NCBI RefSeq assembly: GCF_002093745.1
Contig: NZ_MTSB01000031.1
Span: 1 to 31,887, forward strand
Direction: 5' to 3'
Origin: Pseudomonas graminis
GTDB lineage: Bacteria; Pseudomonadota; Gammaproteobacteria; Pseudomonadales; Pseudomonadaceae
Length of the DNA stretch: 31,887 bases
The position numbers and the translations under genes are program-made. This document shows, piece after piece, positions 8,166 through 15,824 of the stretch. Numbering within the stretch: the stretch's first letter is position 1; every line of letters starts with the position of its first letter. Under the pieces are notes generated by a model that saw nothing but the letters and a program-made list of their open reading frames with translations, ran no database searches and had not been told where the DNA came from.

Positions 8166-9164
8166 ATGATCAAAAATCAGCTCGCCCGCTTCAATCGTCT
8201 GGACCTGATCAGCGCGCCGACGGCTCTTGAGAAACTCGAGCGCCTGTCGACCTGGGCGGATCGCGATATCTACATCAAGCGTGACGACACCACGACCCTG
8301 GCCCTGGGCGGCAACAAGGTCCGCAAACTTGAATACCTGGCCGCCGACGCGCTGGCTCAGGGTGCCGATACGCTGATCACGGCCGGCGCCATTCAGTCCA
8401 ACCATGTGCGCCAGACCGCGGCGCTGGCGGCCAGGCTGGGCTTGGGCTGCGTGGCGCTGCTGGAAAACCCCATAGGCACCGAAGACCCCAACTACCTGAA
8501 CAATGGCAACCGCCTGCTGCTGGAACTGTTCGATGCCAAGGTGGAGCTGGTGGAAAGCCTCGACAACGCCGACGAACAACTGCACGCACTGGCTGCGCGC
8601 CTGCGTTCCAGCGGCAAGAATCCTTATCTGGTGCCCATTGGTGGCTCCAGTCCGGTAGGCGCACTGGGTTACGTGCGCGCCGGGATCGAACTGGCCGAAC
8701 AGATCAAACAGACCGGTATCGAGTTCGCCGCAGTGGTGCTGGCATCCGGCAGCGCAGGCACACACAGTGGTCTGGCACTGGCGCTGGCCCATGAACTGCC
8801 GCAATTGCCGGTCATCGGGGTGACCGTATCGCGCAGCGAAGAAGACCAGTTGCCCAAAGTGCAGGGCCTGGCCGAGCGCACCGCGGAGTTGCTCGGCATC
8901 GCACTGCCGGACAGTTTCAAGGTCGAGCTGTGGGACGAGTATTTCGCCCCGCGTTATGGCGAACCGAACGCAGGCACGCTGTCCGCGATCAAGCTGGTGG
9001 CCAGCCATGAAGGTGTTTTGCTTGACCCGGTCTATACCGGCAAGGCGATGTCCGGTCTGCTGGATGGCATCGGACGTCAGCGTTTCAATGACGGCCCGTT
9101 GATTTTCCTGCACACCGGCGGCGCACCCGCGTTGTTCGCCTACCCGGATGCGTTCAGTCACTGA
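8166..9164 (+). CDS. dcyD: D-cysteine desulfhydrase
   Basis: This PLP enzyme of the ACC deaminase/DcyD family converts D-cysteine to pyruvate, sulfide and ammonia. It has 332 residues. The PLP lysine is K51 in [30 protein letters not shown] and [12 protein letters not shown] line the cofactor and substrate pocket, and the C-terminus has [13 protein letters not shown] and [13 protein letters not shown]. The length and motifs fit D-cysteine desulfhydrase better than ACC deaminase, and the neighbouring cystine/cysteine importer supports that. ACC deaminase activity cannot be fully excluded from sequence alone. It is probably the first gene before the tcyJLN-like genes, with a 196-bp gap holding a possible second promoter. 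Confidence 0.9.
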   Translation: MIKNQLARFNRLDLISAPTALEKLERLSTWADRDIYIKRDDTTTLALGGNKVRKLEYLAADALAQGADTLITAGAIQSNHVRQTAALAARLGLGCVALLENPIGTEDPNYLNNGNRLLLELFDAKVELVESLDNADEQLHALAARLRSSGKNPYLVPIGGSSPVGALGYVRAGIELAEQIKQTGIEFAAVVLASGSAGTHSGLALALAHELPQLPVIGVTVSRSEEDQLPKVQGLAERTAELLGIALPDSFKVELWDEYFAPRYGEPNAGTLSAIKLVASHEGVLLDPVYTGKAMSGLLDGIGRQRFNDGPLIFLHTGGAPALFAYPDAFSH

Positions 9165-9199
9165 CCCTGCTGTTATGCCGGTTTCGAGTAGACAGCGCA

Positions 9200-9240
9200 T
9201 TTTTAGTTATTTTTCTTCATAAGAAGATGGCTATATAGTC
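9200..9240 (+). promoter_or_regulatory. Candidate promoter for the cystine transporter genes
   Basis: An AT-rich block (ttttagttatttttcttcat) carries the inverted TTCTT/AAGAA pair (9213-9225) followed by TATATAG (9232-9238), a plausible -10 box. Such AT-rich blocks with TTATTT/TTCATAA words are typical of CysB-controlled sulfur-starvation promoters in proteobacteria. The CysB assignment is inference. Confidence 0.4.
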
Positions 9241-9360
9241 GCGCCCGGCAGACCCGTACATTTGACGTAACTGCCTGAAAAAAAGCTGAATAATCAGCAC
9301 GAAGTTGCTTGAGTCGGGTCAGAAAATGGCCAGACACTTCCATTCCAACAAGGGGCTCGC

Positions 9361-10158
9361 ATGAACATTTCCGCTATTCGTCGCACGTTTCTTTTCTCGG
9401 CACTGGGCTTGATGCTCGGTGCCGGTATCGCCGGGCAAGCCATGGCTGGCGAGCAACTGCAGAAAATCAAGGATAGCGGCACGTTGAATGTGGGCCTCGA
9501 AGGCACTTACCCGCCGTTCAGCTTCGTCGATGAGAACGGCAAACTGACCGGCTTCGAAGTCGAGTTTTCCGAAGCGCTGGCCAAGGAGCTCGGCGTGAAG
9601 GCCAAGATCCAGCCGTCGAAATGGGACGGCATTCTGGCCGCGCTGGACTCCAAGCGTCTGGACGTGGTGATCAACCAGGTGACCATCTCCGACGAGCGCA
9701 AGAAGAAGTACGACTTCTCTGAGCCCTATACCGTTTCCGGTATCCAGGCGCTGGTGCTGAAGAAGAATGCAGGCACCATCAAAGAAGCCAAAGACCTGGC
9801 CGGCAAGAAGGTCGGCGTGGGCCTGGGCACTAACTACGAACAGTGGCTCAAGGCGAATGTGCCGCAGGCCACCATCAAGACTTACGATGATGATCCCAGC
9901 AAAATTCAGGACCTGAGCGTAGGCCGTATCGACGCCATTCTCGTTGACCGTCTGGCCGCCCTGGAAATGGCCACCAAGACCCACAATAAACTGTTACCCG
10001 CCGGCGAACCGTTCTCTCGTCAGGAGTCGGGCATTGCCTTGCGCAAAGGCGAGCCTGAACTGTTGGCGGCCATCGACAAGGCGATCGACAAACTGCGTGC
10101 CGACGGCACCCTGGAAAAGCTGTCGAAAAAGTATTTCAACGCTGACGTCACCCAATGA
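9361..10158 (+). CDS. tcyJ: Cystine/cysteine ABC transporter, substrate-binding protein
   Basis: This is a periplasmic binding protein of the polar amino-acid (SBP_bac_3) family, formerly called FliY in enterics. It has 265 residues with a signal peptide of about 29 residues (cleavage after GQAMA). The mature protein begins EQLQKIKDSGTLNVGLEGTYPPFSFVDENG, typical of the family, with VINQVTISDERKKKYDFSEPY and IDAILVDRLAAL later. The ATG at 9361 has AGGGG about 10 bases upstream. Its stop overlaps the permease start (ATGA). Placement after D-cysteine desulfhydrase and with TcyL/TcyN-like partners points to L/D-cystine or cysteine as substrate. Confidence 0.9.
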   Translation: MNISAIRRTFLFSALGLMLGAGIAGQAMAGEQLQKIKDSGTLNVGLEGTYPPFSFVDENGKLTGFEVEFSEALAKELGVKAKIQPSKWDGILAALDSKRLDVVINQVTISDERKKKYDFSEPYTVSGIQALVLKKNAGTIKEAKDLAGKKVGVGLGTNYEQWLKANVPQATIKTYDDDPSKIQDLSVGRIDAILVDRLAALEMATKTHNKLLPAGEPFSRQESGIALRKGEPELLAAIDKAIDKLRADGTLEKLSKKYFNADVTQ

Positions 10159-10823
10159 TCGAAGAGAGCCTAAAGCTCGCGCTGGACTCCGCGCCCTTTC
10201 TGTTGAAGGGCGCGTACTACACAGTCTTCCTCAGCCTGGGCGGTATGTTTTTCGGATTGGTGCTGGGCTTTGGCCTGGCACTGATGCGCTTGTCGCGTTT
10301 CAAGCTGGTGAACTGGCTGGCGCGCATCTACGTGTCGTTCTTTCGCGGTACGCCGTTACTGGTGCAGCTGTTTCTGATCTATTACGGCCTGCCGGAACTG
10401 GGTATCGAGCTTGATCCGCTGACCGCTGCACTGATCGGCTTTTCGCTGAACATGGCCGCTTACGCCTGCGAGATTCTGCGCTCGGCCATCGGTTCCATAG
10501 AACGCGGACAGTGGGAAGCTGCTGCCAGTATCGGCATGACGCGCTGGCAGACCCTGCGTCGGGCGATCCTGCCCCAGGCGGCCCGCACGGCACTGCCGCC
10601 GCTTGGCAACAGTTTCATTTCGCTGGTCAAGGACACGGCCCTGGCCGCCACCATTCAGGTGCCCGAGCTGTTCCGTCAGGCGCAACTGATCACCGCACGC
10701 ACCTTTGAAATTTTCACCATGTACCTGGCCGCCGCACTGATCTACTGGATCCTTGCCACTGCGCTTTCGTACCTGCAAAACAGGCTCGAAGCGAGGGTCA
10801 ACCGGCATGATCTGGAGTCCTGA
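10155..10823 (+). CDS. tcyL: Cystine/cysteine ABC transporter, permease
   Basis: This inner-membrane permease of the HisM/polar amino-acid type has 222 residues and about five membrane helices. It contains the coupling-loop EAA motif EAAASIGMTRWQTLRRAILPQA near residue 120-140 and FFRGTPLLVQLFLIYYGLPE near residue 58. It overlaps the binding-protein gene by 4 bases and is 3 bp from the ATPase gene, so all three form one operon. It probably works as a homodimer, since only one permease is present. Confidence 0.9.
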   Translation: MIEESLKLALDSAPFLLKGAYYTVFLSLGGMFFGLVLGFGLALMRLSRFKLVNWLARIYVSFFRGTPLLVQLFLIYYGLPELGIELDPLTAALIGFSLNMAAYACEILRSAIGSIERGQWEAAASIGMTRWQTLRRAILPQAARTALPPLGNSFISLVKDTALAATIQVPELFRQAQLITARTFEIFTMYLAAALIYWILATALSYLQNRLEARVNRHDLES

Positions 10824-10826
10824 CGC

Positions 10827-11570
10827 ATGATCGTGGTTGAAAAACTCACCAAGGCATTCAACGGCAATCAGGTGCTCAAGGGCATCGATCTGCGCATCGA
10901 AGCGGGCGAGGTCGTGGCGATCATCGGCCCCAGTGGTTCGGGCAAGACGACCCTGCTGCGCTGCCTGAACCTGCTGGAAACACCTGACAGTGGCACGATC
11001 AAGGTGGGCGACATCGCGATTGATGGCGCACGCCCCGTGGGCCAGCAGCAAGGGCTGATCCGTCAATTGCGCCAGCAGGTGGGGTTCGTGTTTCAGAACT
11101 TCAATCTGTTTCCGCATCGCACTGCGCTGGAGAACGTCATCGAAGGCCCGGTGGTGGTCAAGAAGGTCGCGCAGGCCACGGCCGAGGCGCTGGGCCGGCA
11201 ATTGCTGGCCAAGGTCGGCCTGACCGGCAAGGAAGACGCTTACCCGCGCCGTCTTTCCGGTGGGCAGCAGCAGCGTGTGGCCATCGCCAGAGCGCTGGCG
11301 ATGGAGCCGCAGGTGATTCTGTTCGACGAACCCACCTCGGCACTGGACCCGGAACTGGTCGGCGAGGTGCTGACCACGATTCGCGCCCTGGCCGAAGAGA
11401 ACCGCACGATGGTGATCGTCACTCACGAAATGAGCTTTGCGCGAGAAGTCGCCAACCGGGTGATCTTCATCGACAAGGGCGTCATCGTCGAGCAAGGCGA
11501 AGCCAAAGCACTGTTTGCGAACCCTCAGGAAGAGCGCACCCGGCAGTTTCTTGAGCGTACCCGATCCTGA
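10827..11570 (+). CDS. tcyN: Cystine/cysteine ABC transporter, ATP-binding protein
   Basis: This ATPase powers the adjoining cystine importer. In its 247 residues I see Walker A GPSGSGKT (34-41), the Q-loop in [10 protein letters not shown], the signature LSGGQQQR (143-150), Walker B with the D-loop [11 protein letters not shown] (164-174), and the switch histidine in VTHEM. It is the last gene of the operon; a strong hairpin with T-tract follows 22 bp after the stop. Confidence 0.92.
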   Translation: MIVVEKLTKAFNGNQVLKGIDLRIEAGEVVAIIGPSGSGKTTLLRCLNLLETPDSGTIKVGDIAIDGARPVGQQQGLIRQLRQQVGFVFQNFNLFPHRTALENVIEGPVVVKKVAQATAEALGRQLLAKVGLTGKEDAYPRRLSGGQQQRVAIARALAMEPQVILFDEPTSALDPELVGEVLTTIRALAEENRTMVIVTHEMSFAREVANRVIFIDKGVIVEQGEAKALFANPQEERTRQFLERTRS

Positions 11571-11591
11571 TAACACCGCTACGCCTCCCCC

Positions 11592-11627
11592 AAAAAAGCA
11601 GCGTCCGTTCACCGGCGCTGCTTTTTT
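11592..11627 (+). terminator. Intrinsic terminator after tcyN
   Basis: The perfect 12-bp inverted repeat aaaaaagcagcg (11592-11603) / cgctgctttttt (11616-11627) has a 12-base loop and ends in a T-run. The matching A-run on the left makes it potentially bidirectional. Confidence 0.9.
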
Positions 11628-12148
11628 CTTACATTTCAGGAAGGACTAATCGTTCAAGATCCTTGCTGGATTCTTGCGTGTTTTTCCGAAAATTCATCGA
11701 AATACTAAAACCTGAAACTGTCGAGCATTGCCCCTGACACATACGCCTGTGCCCGGCACTGGTCACACACGCCTGCTCTCTCCCGACTGAGCGTAACTGC
11801 ATCTTTCCTCAGCGTGCCCCACAGACAGTTTGTGGTAGGACAGTTGTTTACCTGCCGGTAAACACTTCTAAATATAACGTGTAGGAAGTGTCCGTTTTTC
11901 AAGTAAAAAACCATTAAACATCCTTCGTATATTGACAAGCGCTCACAAAGACCATTAGCTCACCTTAACGACGCATTTGATCAGCCGCTCAAGTTTCAAG
12001 TGAAACTTTCCCACCAATTGTAATGTTTGCCATTACTTGGGCATTTAAGGTACTTATCGTCCTGCCTGAATCGGGCTTTATATTACTTGAACATGACAAC
12101 TTATGACGATTCTTTACTTGAATTATTGATTATCAGGAGCACTTCACG
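11628..12148 (+). promoter_or_regulatory. AT-rich intergenic region with palindromes and repeated TTACTTGAA words
   Basis: This 520-bp stretch has no convincing gene (a 77-codon frame on the minus strand lacks gene-like features). It is clearly richer in A and T than its surroundings. It holds GTTTACC-TGCC-GGTAAAC (11846-11863), AAGTTTCA-AG-TGAAACTT (11991-12008), GTAATG-TTTGC-CATTAC (12020-12036), and TTACTTGAA or its complement at 11898, 12083 and 12114, with near copies at 11995 and 12033. The cluster leads directly to the ribosome site of the broken gene at 12149, suggesting dense transcription-factor control or foreign origin. Confidence 0.55.
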
Positions 12149-12877
12149 ATGAGCCACACTACTTGCAACACTGCCCACCCAAGGCTCCAGGCACCGTCCA
12201 TACCGCAGGCCAGCCGGCATGGCATTGGCGTGAGAATCGCCTCTCAACTCATGGTTCACGTCGCGCCCTACGACCCCATGGACGAGGGGGACCTGGTCGA
12301 GCTGTTCTGAGACGGCTGTTACGTGGCGTCAAAGATTTTAAAGGCATCCGACATTGGCAAAACCATCGTCCTACGGGTACCCGAGAGCTTCCTTCAAAAC
12401 GGCAAGGCGCGGACTTACTACCGGGTCATGAAAATAGGCGGCACGCCCATCACCTCGGCGTGCCGCAAGCTCTGGGTCAAGCTGAACGCCCCCGGCGGGC
12501 AACTGGTCGGTGCCAACAGCGAAGAAAATCAGGGGCTGGCAGCGCTGCATGTCGCGCCGTCGGTCATACGCCGCGGACTTTCCCGCCGGCACCTGGAAGG
12601 CGGCTTGCCGATGGCCATCGAGCCGTACCTGAACATGGCCGTTCACGACGAAATCACCGTGCGTTGGGGTGACCTGCGCATGGACCTGCCGCCCCTCACG
12701 GCTGACGATATTGGTGAGTCTGTCGACCTTATCGTACCGCCTGCCTTGATCATGGAAGGCGGTGACGAGCGACAAGTGGAAGTGACTTACTGCGTGATTG
12801 ACCGGGTGGGAAACAACTCGCTCTGGGCACCACCCCGGCTCATTAACGTTCAGCCACTGGGCGATATAACGCATTGA
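12149..12877 (+). pseudogene. Two-repeat protein of unknown function, broken by an in-frame TGA
   Basis: A 243-codon frame starts at an ATG with CAGGAG 9 bases upstream and runs to the TAA... region's final TGA at 12877, but codon 54 (12308-12310) is TGA. The protein is an internal duplication: residues about 35-113 (MVHVAPYDPMDEGDLVELF, DIGKTIVLRVPESF, YYRVMKIGG) align with about 155-235 (MAIEPYLNMAVHDEITVRW, DIGESVDLIVPPAL, VTYCVIDRVGN). At the stop position the second repeat has Trp173, so a TGG to TGA change is the simple explanation. A restart at the GTG 12323 would give about 184 residues but has no ribosome site. I recognise the repeat style from Pseudomonas proteins with Ig-like tandem repeats, but cannot name the family or its function. 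Confidence 0.8.
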
Positions 12878-13271
12878 AGCGTACGGTTAAACGTGTCTGA
12901 AGTTTTATAACAACAACCTGAACATAGTGTGTCGCAGCGCTCCGTCCATTGCTGGCAAACAACCGGACTGTGGCAATACGCCGGCGTTGATTAGTGTGCC
13001 CGACCCCTTCGCCCTGCGTGCAGAAGTGCGTCGTTATTTCTCTATCCACGTTGTGCAACACGCGTCACTTCACCCTGTTTGCAGCCTGCCGTTACGTGCC
13101 GTGCAGGGTGAAGTGCCCGACCGACACAGACGCTTGGCAATAGCTGTCTATGCTTATTCCAAAAAGCATGTTTTAAATTCTTTTATACACGCTTAGGGTA
13201 TATGCACCGGACCACCGGACATCGTGATTTTCCCTGCCGCCATTGCGGCGGCCTATTGCTACGAGGTTCCG
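12878..13271 (+). promoter_or_regulatory. Intergenic region before the organosulfur genes, with hairpin and candidate promoter
   Basis: No gene is supported in this 394-bp gap. It holds a perfect 12-bp inverted repeat, cacttcaccctg (13066-13077) / cagggtgaagtg (13104-13115), with a 26-base loop. Further on is ATGCTT-N8-AAGCAT (13150-13169) followed by an AT-rich run with TATACA (13184-13189), a plausible promoter. AT-rich blocks with TTATTCCAAAAA words are common upstream of sulfate-starvation genes, so CysB control is a reasonable guess but is not proved by the sequence. Confidence 0.45.
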
Positions 13272-14594
13272 ATGGTCCCTTTCACAACCACCCCTGTGGA
13301 TAAGCCCAGGGCTGTACCCGCTGCCGGTGAGCGACGCGAGTCTGATCCGCTGGCGGCTACCGCCCATCACGTCGAGGCTTCACAAGAGCACGACGTCGCT
13401 CCCCGCCTGCTACCGGCCACGGTGTTGCAAAACGACGCTCAAGCCATCGCAGCCGCTCATGAACTCGCAGCATCAGCACGCCTGAATGCCGCCACCCGCG
13501 ATCAGCAGCGCGTGTTGCCGTGGGCTGAAATCGAACAATTCACCCGTAGCGGGCTGGGCAGTATTTCCGTCCCGCGCGAGTATGGCGGCCCGCAGGTGTC
13601 ATTCGTCACGGTGGCAGACGTTTTCAGGATCATCTCCACCGCCGACCCGGCGCTCGGGCAGATCCCGCAGAACCAGTTCGGCATTCTCCACCTGCTGCAA
13701 GGCAGCGCCACCGAGCCGCAGAAACGCGTGCTGTTCCAGAGCGTTCTGGACGGCTGGCGCATCGGCAATGCAGGCCCCGAACGGGGCACCAAAAACACCT
13801 TGGAACTCAAGGCGCGAATCACGGCAGACGCTGACCGTTTGATCATCAATGGCCAGAAGTTCTACTCCACCGGCGCCTTGTTTGCCCATTGGGTGGCGGT
13901 CAAGGCGCTGGATGACCAGGGCCGGCAGGTCATGGCGTTCGTCAAGCGCGGCACGCCGGGCCTGCGTATTGTCGATGACTGGTCAGGCTTTGGCCAACGC
14001 ACCACGGCGAGTGGCACCGTGTTGCTCGACAACGTGGCAGTGGAGGCCGGCCAAGTCGTCGACAACTGGCGTCTGGCGCTGACACCAAACATTCAGGGGG
14101 CGGTATCGCAGCTGATTCAGGCAGCCATCGATGCGGGCATTGCTCGCGGCGCAATCGATGATGCGATTGCCTTCGTCCGCGAGAAATCCCGTCCGTGGAT
14201 CGATGCCAAGGTCGAGCGTGCCAGTGACGACCTTTACGTGATTGCCGACATCGGCAAACTGAAACTCGAACTGCACGCCGCCGAAGCCTTGTTGCGCAAG
14301 GCGGGTCAGGAACTGGACGAGATCAACGCTGCGCCCATAGACGAACAATCGGCCGCGCGCGCCTCGATTGCCGTAGCCCGCGCCAAGGTGCTGACCACCG
14401 AAATCGCCCTGCTGGCCAGTGAAAAGCTGTTCGAACTGGCGGGCAGCCGCGCGACCCTGGCCGAGTTCAACCTCGACCGCCATTGGCGCAACGCACGCGT
14501 TCACACCCTGCACGACCCTGTGCGCTGGAAATACCACGCGGTCGGCACCTGGCACCTGAACAGCACCCTGCCCGCTCGCCATTCCTGGATCTGA
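13272..14594 (+). CDS. SfnB/DszC-like flavin-dependent monooxygenase, copy 1
   Basis: The protein has the acyl-CoA dehydrogenase fold but belongs to the SfnB 'sulfur acquisition oxidoreductase' group, whose relatives such as DszC use reduced flavin and oxygen to oxidise sulfur compounds. The 440 residues have a 60-residue variable N-terminal part, then the N-terminal helical domain (LPWAEIEQFTRSGLGSISVPREYGG), the beta domain (GQKFYSTGALFAHWVAV, DDWSGFGQRTTASGTVLLDNV) and the C-terminal helices ending NARVHTLHDPVRWKYHAVG. The ATG at 13272 with GAGG 5 bases upstream is preferred over a GTG at 13224 that would add 16 unlikely residues. It is 24 bp from copy 2. The substrate is unknown. Confidence 0.88.
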   Translation: MVPFTTTPVDKPRAVPAAGERRESDPLAATAHHVEASQEHDVAPRLLPATVLQNDAQAIAAAHELAASARLNAATRDQQRVLPWAEIEQFTRSGLGSISVPREYGGPQVSFVTVADVFRIISTADPALGQIPQNQFGILHLLQGSATEPQKRVLFQSVLDGWRIGNAGPERGTKNTLELKARITADADRLIINGQKFYSTGALFAHWVAVKALDDQGRQVMAFVKRGTPGLRIVDDWSGFGQRTTASGTVLLDNVAVEAGQVVDNWRLALTPNIQGAVSQLIQAAIDAGIARGAIDDAIAFVREKSRPWIDAKVERASDDLYVIADIGKLKLELHAAEALLRKAGQELDEINAAPIDEQSAARASIAVARAKVLTTEIALLASEKLFELAGSRATLAEFNLDRHWRNARVHTLHDPVRWKYHAVGTWHLNSTLPARHSWI

Positions 14595-14618
14595 ACCAGA
14601 CCACTGGAGACACCCTTC

Positions 14619-15824
14619 ATGCGTTTCAACACACAAGCGCGCGACAACGCAGCGCTGATCACCAGTGACGTCCAGGCCCTGCAGACCGCCCGCGAACTGG
14701 CCCGGCAATTCAAGACCGACAGTGCTCAGCGCGACAGCGAGCGCCGTTTACCCCATGCCGAACTCGACATCTACAGCCAGTCTGGCCTGTGGGGCATCAG
14801 CGTCCCGAAAGCTTTCGGCGGCGCGGGCGTTTCAAACGTGACGCTGGCTAACGTGATCAAGCTGATTTCTGAAGCCGACGGCTCGCTGGGCCAGATTCCG
14901 CAGAACCATTTTTATGCCCTTGAAGTGCTGCGCGTGAACGGCAACCCGCAGCAACAGGCGCGGCTGTATGCCGAAGCGCTGGCCGGGCGGCGGTTCGGCA
15001 ATGCGCTGGCCGAACTGGGCACCAAAACGGCACATGACCGCACCACCCGTCTGACCCGCGATGGCGACGGTTATCGCATCAACGGCCGCAAGTTCTACGC
15101 AACCGGCGCGCTCTATGCGCAGCGCATTCCTACGTCGGTGATTGATGAAAACGGCGTGCAGCAACTGGTGTTCGTCCCCCACGACAGTGAAGGCCTGACC
15201 GTCATCGATGACTGGAGCGGTTTCGGCCAGCGCACTACCGGCAGCGGTTCAGTGGCGTTCGACAATGTCTACGTCAGCGCCGAAGAGGTGGTGCCGTTCC
15301 AGAGCGCTTTCGAACGCCCCACCACCGTTGGCCCGCTGGCGCAGATTCTCCACGCGGCCATCGACACCGGCATCGCCCGCGCAGCGTTCGAGGACGCGTT
15401 GACCTTCGTTCGCACCCGCACCCGGCCGTGGATCGATTCAGGTATCGAAAAAGCGGTGGACGACCCGCTGACGCTGCACAGCTTTGGCAAGCTCGGGATT
15501 CGTCTGCATGCTGCCGAAGCGTTGCTGGAACGGGCGGGCGAGTTTCTGGACATCGCCCAAGCCGACAGCTCTGCCGAGAACGTCGCGGCGGCGTCGATTG
15601 CCGTGGCCGAGGCCCGTGCCATCAGCACGGAGATTTCCCTGGCGGCTGGCAGCACGTTGTTCGAACTGGCCGGCAGCCAGTCCACCCTCGCCGAACACGG
15701 CCTGGATCGCCACTGGCGCAACGCCCGCGTACACACGTTGCACGACCCGGTGCGCTGGAAGTTTCACGCCATCGGCAATTACTACCTGAACGACGCCAAC
15801 CCTCCGTTGCGGGGGACGATCTGA
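14619..15824 (+). CDS. SfnB/DszC-like flavin-dependent monooxygenase, copy 2
   Basis: This 401-residue protein is a paralogue of the previous gene. It shares the same blocks in the same order: RLPHAELDIYSQSGLWGISVPKAFGG, GRKFYATGALYAQRIPTSV, DDWSGFGQRTTGSGSVAFDNVYV and NARVHTLHDPVRWKFHAIGNYYLN. It lacks the long N-terminal extension of copy 1. It is predicted to use FMNH2 and O2 on a sulfur compound; no flavin reductase is encoded nearby, so one must come from elsewhere. ATG 14619 follows GGAGA. Its stop shares one base with the start of the luciferase-family gene (TGATG), so the three are one operon. Confidence 0.9.
   Translation: MRFNTQARDNAALITSDVQALQTARELARQFKTDSAQRDSERRLPHAELDIYSQSGLWGISVPKAFGGAGVSNVTLANVIKLISEADGSLGQIPQNHFYALEVLRVNGNPQQQARLYAEALAGRRFGNALAELGTKTAHDRTTRLTRDGDGYRINGRKFYATGALYAQRIPTSVIDENGVQQLVFVPHDSEGLTVIDDWSGFGQRTTGSGSVAFDNVYVSAEEVVPFQSAFERPTTVGPLAQILHAAIDTGIARAAFEDALTFVRTRTRPWIDSGIEKAVDDPLTLHSFGKLGIRLHAAEALLERAGEFLDIAQADSSAENVAAASIAVAEARAISTEISLAAGSTLFELAGSQSTLAEHGLDRHWRNARVHTLHDPVRWKFHAIGNYYLNDANPPLRGTI

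Noticed and set aside
11705..11938. A 77-codon minus-strand frame in the AT-rich gap
   Set aside because: No recognisable domain, no ribosome site, composition not like neighbouring genes; more likely chance in a regulatory region.
12308..12310. In-frame TGA as a selenocysteine codon
   Set aside because: The paired residue in the internal repeat is tryptophan, not cysteine, and no selenocysteine-insertion hairpin or selenoprotein family is apparent; a nonsense mutation is simpler.
13066..13115. Perfect 12-bp inverted repeat before the sulfur genes as a riboswitch
   Set aside because: A single stem with a 26-base loop and no match to SAM or other sulfur-linked riboswitch cores; more likely a transcript-end hairpin.
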